Source: Stanieria sp. NIES-3757
GTDB lineage: Bacteria > Cyanobacteriota > Cyanobacteriia > Cyanobacteriales > Xenococcaceae
NCBI GenBank assembly: GCA_002355455.1
Contig: AP017375.1
Coordinates: forward strand, 1,426,001 to 1,490,000
Direction of reading: 5' to 3'
Length of the DNA stretch: 64,000 bases
A program made the position numbers and the translations under genes. Within the stretch, counting starts at the first letter, position 1; each line of letters opens with the position of its first letter. The notes under the pieces were generated by a model. The model was given only the letters and a program-made list of their open reading frames with translations, searched no databases and was not told the origin of the DNA. Shown piece after piece: positions 30,389 to 38,304 of this stretch.

Positions 30389-30652
30389 ATGTCTTCAGAA
30401 CAGATTAATCAAAACCAAATTATAGAAGAAATAAATTTAATTCCAGAAGATAAACACAAGGAATTATACAATTTAATTCATAAATTTAGAATGGGTTTGG
30501 AGGGATCACAGAATAATATAGATGAAATTATGCAGTTTGCAGGTAGTTGGTCAGATATGCTTGAAGAAGATTTTAGCTATTTCTATGAAGAAATAGAACA
30601 GCGTCGAGTCATGGTTAAAAACATTTCGGTAAAATCAAAATATTACGATTGA
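30389..30652 (+). CDS. Antitoxin-like protein without a partner toxin
   Basis: An 87-residue protein. The pattern EINLIPEDKHKELYNLIHKF, then IMQFAGSWSDMLEEDF and EEIEQRR, resembles small cyanobacterial type II antitoxins that accompany PIN-type toxins. No toxin reading frame overlaps or follows. The normal C-terminal basic tail is replaced by VKNISVKSKYYD. It could be a decayed remnant or have another role within the NLR locus. The 25-bp gap after the effector gene and 47 bp before the NB-ARC gene suggest one transcript. Confidence 0.5.
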   Translation: MSSEQINQNQIIEEINLIPEDKHKELYNLIHKFRMGLEGSQNNIDEIMQFAGSWSDMLEEDFSYFYEEIEQRRVMVKNISVKSKYYD

Positions 30653-30699
30653 AAGAATGGACGCTATAGCAAGTTCATCTCAAGCTAAAAGAATTAATT

Positions 30700-33060
30700 A
30701 TGAGTGAGTCCCCAAACCCACAACAGCCTTTTCAAAAAGTTTTCAGCAACGTTTCGGTCGGTGGTGACTTAACTGCGGGGGACATTACTCTTATCTACAA
30801 TCAATATACTAATTTAGATGTAATTCCCAAACCACAGGGAATTCCGCAAAATATTATCTCCAGCAGCACAGATAAATTTGTCGGACGGGAAAGAGATTTA
30901 GAAAATCTCAATCAACAGCTACAACGTCATAACCAAGTAGTGATTGCTGCGGTTGAAGGAATGGGAGGAGTTGGCAAAACTGAACTAGCTATCCAATATT
31001 CTTTACTCAATTTACAGTTAAAAACTTATCCAGGGGGTATTTGCTGGATACACGCTAGAGAACAAGATATTGGATTGCAGATAGTAAATTTTGCTCGGAC
31101 AGATTTAGATTTAAACCCTCCAGATGACTTAGAGTTACCAGATAGAGTCCGTTGGTGTTGGAAACGTTGGCAAGAAGGAAACACCCTTATAGTCCTTGAT
31201 GATGTCAATGATTACAGTGAGATCAAACCTTATCTACCACCACAACCATCTCAGTTCAAAGTCTTAATTACTACCAGACTAAAATTAGATTTACCTAGTT
31301 CTCTGTATTTAGCAGTTTTATCTGAACCAGATGCATTAGAATTACTCAGCCAATTAGTTGGTTCGGCAAAAGTAGAACAAGAGTTAGAAACTGCCAAAGA
31401 ACTTTGTCAGCGTCTAGGTTACTTACCTCTAGCATTGCAGTTAGTAGGGCGATACATAAAGAAACGCAGAATATCCTTAGCTGAAGAATTGCGACGTTTG
31501 GAGGAAAAAGGATTAGGACATCCTTCTATGGAAGTTCCAGAAAACGATCCTTCTTGGACTCTTGAAATTAAGCGTGGAGTAGAGGCAGCTTTTGAATTGA
31601 GTTGGGATGAGCTAAAAAAGTTTGAGTTTGCCCAAGAGTTGGGTTGCTTATTAAGTTTGTTTGCTTTAGCTCCTATTCCTTGGACACTAGTAGAAAGTGC
31701 TGTCCCTTATAGAGAGCCAGAAAGTCTAGAAAACGACCGAACTGAGTTAGAAAATTTACACCTGTTACAAGGTGAAGATGTTTATCAATTACACCAACTA
31801 ATTCGAGAATTTTTGAATAAGAAGCAAATTAATTTAGCTATTGCCGACGAACAAAAGAAATACTTATGCCAAGCTTTGGTCAAAATAGCACAGCATATTC
31901 CCGAAACCCCAACTATTGAATTGATTAAGTCAGTCAAAGATGCTATCCCTCATTTAGAAGAGGTCGCACAAAATCTGATTGTATCAGTCAGGGATGAAGA
32001 TTTAATTTGGGTTTTTAGTGGAGTAGAAAAATTTTATTCAGGACAAGGCTTATATGCACAAGCAGAAACCTGGTGTAAGCAATGTTTATTAGTAGTACAA
32101 ACTCGGTTGGGAGCAAAGCATCCAGATTTAGCTACCAGCCTCAACAACTTGGCAGAACTCTATCGTTCACAGGGAAGATACACGGAGGCTGAACCTCTTT
32201 ACTTACAAGCATTATATTTAAGAAAACGGTCGCTAGGAGAGGAGCATCCAGATTTAGCCATAAGTCTTAACAGCCTAGCTCTACTCTACTATGCACAGGG
32301 AAGATACACGGAGGCTGAACTTCTTTTTCAACAAGTATTAGATTTAAGAAAACGGCTACTAGAAGAGGAGCATCCGGATTTAGCCATAAGTCTCAACAAC
32401 TTGGCAGCATTCTATCGTTCACAGGGAAGATACGCGGAGGCTGAACCTCTTTACTTACAAGCATTAGATTTAAGAAAACGGCTGCTAGGAGAGAGTCATC
32501 CAGATTTAGCTATAAGTCTCAACAACCTAGCTTTACTCTATGAATCACAGGGAAGATACGTGGAGGCTGAACCTCTTTACTTACAAGCATTAGAACTGTA
32601 TAAACGGTTGTTAGGAGAGGAACATCCAGATGTAGCATTCATTCTCAACAACCTGGCAAAACTTTACTATGCACAAGGAAGATATGCAGAGGCTGAACCC
32701 TATTGCCGACAAGCATTAGATTTAAGAAAACGGCTGCTAGGAGAAGAACATCCAGATGTAGCACTCAGTCTCAACAACTTGGCAGAACTCTATCGTTCAC
32801 AAGGAAGATACACAGAGGCTGAACCCTATTGCCGACAAGCATTAGATTTAAGAAAACGGCTTCTAGGAGAAGAACATCCAGATGTAGCATTCAGTCTCAA
32901 TAATCTGGCAAAACTTTACTCTGACCAAAAGCAATACGAACAAGCCAAACCCCTCTATCGACAAGCTTTAGAAATTGCTGAAAAAAGCTTAGGAGTAAAT
33001 CATCCAACTACAATCACTATTCGTGAAAATCTGAAATCTTTAGGGGATGATAATCCTTAA
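30700..33060 (+). CDS. NLR-like NB-ARC ATPase with TPR repeats
   Basis: A 786-residue STAND protein. Residues 15-35 carry a short strand-forming motif (SVGGDLTAGDITL) similar to the C-terminus of the small protein at 29896. The NB-ARC domain begins at about 60 (KFVGRERDLENL), with Walker A GMGGVGKT (87-94), Walker B TLIVLDDVND and the GLPL-like LGYLPLALQLVG. A winged-helix-like region and helical linker follow. From residue 470 there are seven 42-residue kinesin-light-chain-type TPRs (LGEEHPDLAxSLNNLAxLYxxQGRYxEAEP). Such proteins sense a trigger through the repeats and oligomerise through NB-ARC. It has no catalytic effector domain of its own, which fits with signalling to the neighbour. Confidence 0.85.
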   Translation: MSESPNPQQPFQKVFSNVSVGGDLTAGDITLIYNQYTNLDVIPKPQGIPQNIISSSTDKFVGRERDLENLNQQLQRHNQVVIAAVEGMGGVGKTELAIQYSLLNLQLKTYPGGICWIHAREQDIGLQIVNFARTDLDLNPPDDLELPDRVRWCWKRWQEGNTLIVLDDVNDYSEIKPYLPPQPSQFKVLITTRLKLDLPSSLYLAVLSEPDALELLSQLVGSAKVEQELETAKELCQRLGYLPLALQLVGRYIKKRRISLAEELRRLEEKGLGHPSMEVPENDPSWTLEIKRGVEAAFELSWDELKKFEFAQELGCLLSLFALAPIPWTLVESAVPYREPESLENDRTELENLHLLQGEDVYQLHQLIREFLNKKQINLAIADEQKKYLCQALVKIAQHIPETPTIELIKSVKDAIPHLEEVAQNLIVSVRDEDLIWVFSGVEKFYSGQGLYAQAETWCKQCLLVVQTRLGAKHPDLATSLNNLAELYRSQGRYTEAEPLYLQALYLRKRSLGEEHPDLAISLNSLALLYYAQGRYTEAELLFQQVLDLRKRLLEEEHPDLAISLNNLAAFYRSQGRYAEAEPLYLQALDLRKRLLGESHPDLAISLNNLALLYESQGRYVEAEPLYLQALELYKRLLGEEHPDVAFILNNLAKLYYAQGRYAEAEPYCRQALDLRKRLLGEEHPDVALSLNNLAELYRSQGRYTEAEPYCRQALDLRKRLLGEEHPDVAFSLNNLAKLYSDQKQYEQAKPLYRQALEIAEKSLGVNHPTTITIRENLKSLGDDNP
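32107..32988 (+). repeat. Seven 126-bp tandem repeats encoding TPRs
   Basis: Seven in-frame units of 126 bp encode the 42-residue TPRs. Adjacent units share long identical DNA stretches, for example CACAGGGAAGATACRCGGAGG-like and AACATCCAGATGTAGCA-like blocks. This indicates recent expansion or gene conversion. A degenerate eighth unit follows. Confidence 0.85.
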
Positions 33061-33395
33061 AATTACTACTCGATCTGGAATTTAATATTACATCAACCTA
33101 GAGACAAATAGTCCAGATCACTCCCCCGACACTCACGACAAAAACGCGATCTCGCTTATAGCGAGGCACTGCGCGGACAGCTTCGCTGGCGCATTCGCGA
33201 TCGCAATTAAATGAATGTCAAGATTTAAAGATATATTACCCTAGTATTAAGGTCGGTAACAATAGTAGGATGGTAAGTTGCTTTACCGTAGTTTGATTAG
33301 AAGCAGAAGTAAATTAGAACTTGCCACTGTTATCTAAACAGAAGCTGAACCTATTAATGCCAGTATTGTAGAGAGTATATCCCCAGTAGAAGTAT
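33061..33395. other. Intergenic region with compound palindrome
   Basis: 335 bp. A mosaic of short palindromes lies at about 33145-33204: CTCGC-TTATA-GCGAG (33151-33165), CAGCTTCGCTG (33178-33188) and a terminal TTCGCGATCGC. This is a composite of the dispersed-repeat type common in cyanobacteria. No gene seen. The remainder should contain the promoter of the arginine dihydrolase gene. Confidence 0.6.
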
Positions 33396-35501
33396 ATGGC
33401 TGAGTCAATTCGCATCCTGATGTGTTCCCCCGACCACTACGACGTAGATTATGTGATTAATCCGTGGATGGAGGGAAATATTCATAAATCCTCGCGCGAT
33501 CGCGCTGCCGAACAGTGGCAAAAATTATATCATGTCCTTAAGGATTTGGCGGTGGTAGATTTAGTTCCGCCTCAGCAAGGTTGGCCGGATCTGGTGTTTA
33601 CGGCTAATGCTGGTTTAGTTTTGGGTGATGATGTCGTTCTTAGTCGTTTTTATCATAAAGAACGTCAGGGAGAAGAGCCTCATTTTAAGCAATGGTTTGA
33701 AGAGAATTGTTTTACCGTCCACGAATTACCTAAAGATTTACCTTTTGAAGGTGCAGGAGATGCCCTTTTAGATCGAGAAGGGCGTTGGTTGTGGGCTGGT
33801 TATGGTTTTCGTTCCGAATTAGATTCCCATCCTTATATTGCTAAGTGGTTGGATATTGAGGTTTTATCCTTAAGGTTAATTGACGATCGCTTTTATCATC
33901 TGGATACTTGTTTTTGTCCTTTAACTGATGGTTATTTACTTTATTATCCCGATGCCTTTGATTCCTATTCCAATCGCTTGATCGAAATGCGTGTACCCAC
34001 CGAAAAGCGAATTGCGATTGAAGAAGCTGATGCAGTTAAGTTTGCTTGTAATGCGGTTAATGTCGATCGTACCGTAGTAATGAACCAAGCAAGCGACAGT
34101 CTCAAACAACGTTTAGCCGAAGCAGGTTTTTCTGTAATTGAAACACCTTTAACTGAATTTCTTAAAGCTGGTGGTGCAGCAAAATGTCTGACTTTAAGAA
34201 TTACTGAACCAGTTCTACCAGATGTTCATGCTAACGTACCTGTAGAGAGTCGGATTATTCATTTGGAAGGACATCTTTTGGATGCTGGAATAATGAATCA
34301 GGCTTTAGATTTAGTCGTGGAAAACGGCGGTAGTTTTAGAGTCTTGAATTTTAATTTAGGTATTGAAAGACAAAGTACTTCCGCTGCTGATGTGAGGGTA
34401 TCTGCACCTTCCCATGATGTCATGGAAGATATCATGCGTCAGTTGATCGATTTGGGTGCAGTTGCACCTCCACAAGAAATTTGCGATGTCATTACCGAAG
34501 TTTGTACTCAAGCAGGTGTTGCCCCCGATGACTTTTATGTCACTACGATTTATCCCACTGAAGTTAGAATTAATTGTGAGTGGGTGAGAGTTCAAAAACA
34601 ACGCATGGATGGGGCAATTGTAGTTAGTAAGACGAGTGATGGTATAGTTGCTCAATGTAAAATTTTACGAGACTTACAAGAAAGCGATCGCGTTGTAGTT
34701 GGCGTTGAAGGTATTCGTACGGTTAAGAAAACGGAATCCAGAGAACAACGTAACTCTCAAGAATTCAGCTTCATGGGTGCTGGTGTATCAAGTGAAAGAA
34801 GAGTTGAATTAGTCGTCGAACAGATCGCTTGGGAATTGCGTCAAATTCGCGATCGCGGTGGTAAAGTTGTGGTTACCGCAGGGCCAGTGGTAATTCATAC
34901 TGGTGGCGCACAACATCTTTCTCGTTTGATTCGCGATGGTTATGTGCAAGCCTTACTAGGAGGTAACGCGATCGCAGTTCACGACATCGAACAAGCGTTG
35001 ATGGGTACTTCATTGGGTGTGGATATGCAAAAAGGAACACCCGTAAGTGGTGGACATCGTCATCATCTCAAAGTGATTAATACCATTCGTCGTTATGGCA
35101 GTATTGCTAAGGCAGTAGAAGCAGGAATTCTAACCAAAGGCATTATGTATCAATGCGTTAAAAATAATATTCCCTTCTGTTTAGCTGGTTCAATTCGCGA
35201 TGATGGCCCTCTTCCCGATACTCAAATGGATCTGATTAAGGCACAAGCAGAGTATGCCAAATTGATTGAAGGAACAGACATGATTCTAATGCTTTCTTCG
35301 ATGCTACATTCGATTGGAGTTGGTAATATGACTCCTGCGGGAGTAAAAATGGTTTGTGTAGATATCAATCCTGCCGTTGTGACCAAGTTAAGCGATCGCG
35401 GTTCGGTCGAATCTGTCGGAGTAGTTACCGATGTCGGTTTATTCCTCAGTTTATTGGTTAAACAGTTGGAAAAATTGACCAGTCCTTATCAAGTTGTTTA
35501 A
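33396..35501 (+). CDS. argZ: Arginine dihydrolase / ornithine cyclodeaminase-type bifunctional protein
   Basis: The ArgZ/AgrE family of cyanobacteria. The N-terminal domain converts arginine to ornithine with release of CO2 and two ammonia. In AgrE the C-terminal domain converts ornithine to proline. The protein has 701 residues. The N-terminal catalytic residues of the guanidine-modifying fold are at the Synechocystis ArgZ positions: N71 (TANAGL), E118 (FEGAG), H168 (FYHLD) and C264 (AAKCLTL). The C-terminal half (about 285-695) is the LOR/SDH-type region with the nucleotide-binding-like VVTAGPVVIHTGG and MLSSMLHSIGVGNMTP. This is a key enzyme for mobilising nitrogen from cyanophycin or arginine. 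It is monocistronic with a strong terminator. Confidence 0.93.
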   Translation: MAESIRILMCSPDHYDVDYVINPWMEGNIHKSSRDRAAEQWQKLYHVLKDLAVVDLVPPQQGWPDLVFTANAGLVLGDDVVLSRFYHKERQGEEPHFKQWFEENCFTVHELPKDLPFEGAGDALLDREGRWLWAGYGFRSELDSHPYIAKWLDIEVLSLRLIDDRFYHLDTCFCPLTDGYLLYYPDAFDSYSNRLIEMRVPTEKRIAIEEADAVKFACNAVNVDRTVVMNQASDSLKQRLAEAGFSVIETPLTEFLKAGGAAKCLTLRITEPVLPDVHANVPVESRIIHLEGHLLDAGIMNQALDLVVENGGSFRVLNFNLGIERQSTSAADVRVSAPSHDVMEDIMRQLIDLGAVAPPQEICDVITEVCTQAGVAPDDFYVTTIYPTEVRINCEWVRVQKQRMDGAIVVSKTSDGIVAQCKILRDLQESDRVVVGVEGIRTVKKTESREQRNSQEFSFMGAGVSSERRVELVVEQIAWELRQIRDRGGKVVVTAGPVVIHTGGAQHLSRLIRDGYVQALLGGNAIAVHDIEQALMGTSLGVDMQKGTPVSGGHRHHLKVINTIRRYGSIAKAVEAGILTKGIMYQCVKNNIPFCLAGSIRDDGPLPDTQMDLIKAQAEYAKLIEGTDMILMLSSMLHSIGVGNMTPAGVKMVCVDINPAVVTKLSDRGSVESVGVVTDVGLFLSLLVKQLEKLTSPYQVV

Positions 35502-35519
35502 ATAATTAGGTGGTTGAGA

Positions 35520-35592
35520 AGAGGGGAACAGGGATGCCGATATATTAGTCAATAGAATCCATAACTGGTAACTGTTTACCCCTCTTTTTTTA
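35520..35592 (+). terminator. Terminator of argZ
   Basis: GAGGGGAACAG (35521-35531) pairs with CTGTTTACCCCTC (35572-35584), with two bulged bases, across a 40-nt loop. A run of T follows (35584-35592). Confidence 0.7.
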
Positions 35593-35604
35593 TCCAAAAA
35601 AATA

Positions 35605-36540
35605 ATGAACAGATTAAAATACTTCGGGCTATTAGTAGGATTTAGTTTAATGATTCCTTGTGCTTCTGCCAATCAACCGCCTGTTCCCGAATCAATTACT
35701 TGGTATAACTGCAAAAGTCGCGAAGTTTGGACAAAGGAAAAATCCGCTTGGTGCAAAGAATTATCTAAATTACAAAATACTCAATATCAACTCCCAGATC
35801 TTGGTGAGTTTAATCTTACTAATGGGAAATACAACAATGATGCTGAACGGAAAGTAGTTTTCTTTCAAAATACTCCTGGTACAATTAAATACGATCGCCT
35901 TCCTGATGGTACTAAAATCGCTACAGTTCTTTTAAGTTCTAATACAGGAGGTTCGGGAATTTTTATTCATCTGGTGGTGATGAAAGAGGTAGATGGAGAA
36001 TATCAAACCTTAGCAACTCAATTTTTAGGCGATCGAGTTTGGGTAAAATCAGTTAAATTAGCAGAAAAACAAATCAAAGTTCAACTAATTAAACAGGGAG
36101 AAGCAGAACCCCAGTGTTGTCCTACTCTAGAAGTAGTTCAGACCTATCATTTAGCTGATGGCAAGCTGGAACAACTAGCAGAAGAAAAAATTGGTAATGT
36201 ACCCCTCGATCCAGGACGCAGGTTTTTTACTGAATTAGAAGTAACCGATCAAATTATTGGTGAAGATCCCCTTCAAATTGCCAAGAATCTCTACGGTACT
36301 CAAGAAACTCCCAGTGAAGGCAACTTTCAAGAGGAATTAACTTTAATTGAGCGAGTTTTTAATCAACCAGTTGTTTTACTAACTCAAACAGGTTTATTAG
36401 ATGATTCAATTGAAGGAACGCGCTATCGTTTAGAGTTTAGACCCCAAGGCAAACAATGGCAACTAATTTGGGTAGGACAACAAAATCGCTGTTATCCAGA
36501 CAGAGGTTCACAGGAATGGAATTCAGAACCATGTAACTAA
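35605..36540 (+). CDS. Secreted conserved hypothetical protein
   Basis: A 311-residue protein with a signal peptide (MNRLKYFGLLVGFSLMIPCA, cleaved near ASA/NQ). The first domain has paired cysteines (WYNCKSREVW; AWCKELSKL). The middle segment (LGDRVWVKSVKLAEKQIKVQ; AEPQCCPTLEVVQTYHL) resembles the LppP/LprE-type secreted domain of unknown function. The C-terminal part (ELTLIERVFNQPVVLLTQ to LIWVGQQNRCYPDRG) resembles a cyanobacterial extracytoplasmic module. No catalytic motif recognised. It follows the argZ terminator and is probably separately transcribed. Confidence 0.6.
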   Translation: MNRLKYFGLLVGFSLMIPCASANQPPVPESITWYNCKSREVWTKEKSAWCKELSKLQNTQYQLPDLGEFNLTNGKYNNDAERKVVFFQNTPGTIKYDRLPDGTKIATVLLSSNTGGSGIFIHLVVMKEVDGEYQTLATQFLGDRVWVKSVKLAEKQIKVQLIKQGEAEPQCCPTLEVVQTYHLADGKLEQLAEEKIGNVPLDPGRRFFTELEVTDQIIGEDPLQIAKNLYGTQETPSEGNFQEELTLIERVFNQPVVLLTQTGLLDDSIEGTRYRLEFRPQGKQWQLIWVGQQNRCYPDRGSQEWNSEPCN

Positions 36541-36651
36541 AAAACTAAAGTTTTTCTCGAATTATTGATATACACCATATTTTTACTCCTGCCTCCTGCC
36601 TCAAAAGATCGAGTTTACACCCGATCAATCTGAAAACCGCTATCTTTAAGA

Positions 36652-38115
36652 TCAAATTAGGTTAAATTGTTCCCCAGTAACAACATCGGCACTAGAACCA
36701 TTAGTAATATTCACATTATTTAAGGTAATTTGCTGACCAAAAATATCGGTGACAAGCAAATCTTGTGCGCCATTAAGCGGGTAATTACCATTTAAAACAA
36801 AACGATTATCAGACTCGCGATTAAGTTCTACTAGATTACCGTTGTTGGTAATCAAATCAACGCTTTCAATCGGATAGCGGTGGTTATTTAATCTTACTGC
36901 TGCGTAGTAAGGATTAGTTTCAGCAATTCCTTCGACTACAATACCTTGACCAATGCTATAACCATAAGCCGTTACATAGTCATCGGCAGGCCCGACTAAT
37001 TTATATTCAATATTAACTATTCCATCAACAGGCTCTGCAATCTCAGCGAAAGCTTCCGCACTCAAATCTAAGCCATCGGCTCGTTCGTATAAATAATCTA
37101 CAACTTGAACTATGATTGGAGCAGCACCATCTCTTTGTTTTGGGCCAGATACTTCCAAAAAAGCACCACTTGCTTCCGAACCATTCCATTGCACATTATT
37201 AATTGCAACAATTTTATCTAGTTCACTTTGCACTGGCACATCATAACCAGAAGCCCCCTTACCACCAGAAGGATTAGCAGCATCGTAAAAAGTACCTCTG
37301 CCTTGATAGTTTTGATTAAGCTCTAATTCTGGTTGTAAATTAGGATTGGAAAAAGTATAGATACTGTCCGAAATGCTAGGGCTAGTAAAAGTTGAACCAT
37401 TCAATTCAAAGTTTTGTGGTTCTGAAATGACTGAGTTATTGCCCGTAAACCCAAAAGTTAAAGTTTCTCCCGCAGCAATTTCCCGATTCCAAGCAGCGTG
37501 ACTGACAACATAATTACCATTTTCATTACTTTCAATCGCAGCATCCCAGATATTATTAATTTGATTGGGAAAATCGAATTCCAGACTCCAACTATCAATA
37601 TTGCTACCACTATTATTTGTAATCGCTATTTTGCCTTCAAAGCCACTGCCCCAGTCTTTAATCAACGTAAAGTCAACATCTGCCGATAAATTATCATCTG
37701 GTGTTAGTGTGTCTGAGTTTGCCCTATTTGGAATTTCTGCTACTGGTTTTGGTGTATTAACTGGAGAAGTCTCAATTGTAGAACTAGGATCATCATCAAA
37801 GGAAATATTGGTAGGACTGATAATTTGTCCGTTAACTTTATTGGCGTTAAAGTAAATTGAAATTGTTTGTTGAGAATTAATTATTTCGTTGTAATCTACT
37901 GGCTTTAAAACGTAGCGATTGCCTTCATGACTGACAATTTCAGCCCCCCAAATCATCCCAGGTTCAATTTCAAAAGCAGATTCAAATTCTATTGTCCAAT
38001 CATTAATTGTTTCTCCTGTATTGAAAAGATCTAATCTTCCTGTAAATCCATTATCCCATTGAGTTTTAATGGAAAAATCAGTTTGGATTAGATTATTGTT
38101 GCTTAAAACTTGCAT
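36652..38115 (-). CDS. Expansin-like protein with two CBM2-type cellulose-binding domains
   Basis: A 487-residue protein. Residues about 8-106 and 144-247 are CBM2-type domains (WDNGFTGRLDLFNTG, NDWTIEF; WGSGFEGKIAITNNSG, DSWSLEFDF). From about 270 it resembles bacterial expansins. D1 is a double-psi barrel: GRGTFYDAANPSGGKGASGY (272-291), with the conserved Asp D350 in GLDLSAEAFAEI. D2 is a CBM63-like domain (YYAAVRLNNHRYPIESVDLI, then LLVTDIFGQQI). Expansins loosen cellulose without hydrolysis. There is no signal peptide, so export would need a non-Sec route. GGGAG before the ATG supports the start. The assignment rests on motif resemblance to Bacillus EXLX1. Confidence 0.78.
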   Translation of the reverse strand: MQVLSNNNLIQTDFSIKTQWDNGFTGRLDLFNTGETINDWTIEFESAFEIEPGMIWGAEIVSHEGNRYVLKPVDYNEIINSQQTISIYFNANKVNGQIISPTNISFDDDPSSTIETSPVNTPKPVAEIPNRANSDTLTPDDNLSADVDFTLIKDWGSGFEGKIAITNNSGSNIDSWSLEFDFPNQINNIWDAAIESNENGNYVVSHAAWNREIAAGETLTFGFTGNNSVISEPQNFELNGSTFTSPSISDSIYTFSNPNLQPELELNQNYQGRGTFYDAANPSGGKGASGYDVPVQSELDKIVAINNVQWNGSEASGAFLEVSGPKQRDGAAPIIVQVVDYLYERADGLDLSAEAFAEIAEPVDGIVNIEYKLVGPADDYVTAYGYSIGQGIVVEGIAETNPYYAAVRLNNHRYPIESVDLITNNGNLVELNRESDNRFVLNGNYPLNGAQDLLVTDIFGQQITLNNVNITNGSSADVVTGEQFNLI

Positions 38116-38304
38116 TCAGTTATCTCCCGATGCTCTTTATCAAAAAAGCAATTGTCTTATGTATTACTTCATAATTCCTTCATAATGGAGGAAGGACAGT
38201 GATATCAATCGGAGATAATTGTGATTTTGCGTTTTACGGCAAACTTACAGCAGTTTTCAATTAGGTAGACAATTAGTCAATAAGGGGTCAGAAGTCAGAA
38301 TTTA

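Noticed and set aside
32107-32988. CRISPR array, because of regular repeats
   Set aside because: The repeats are 126-bp in-frame coding units for TPRs, without spacers.
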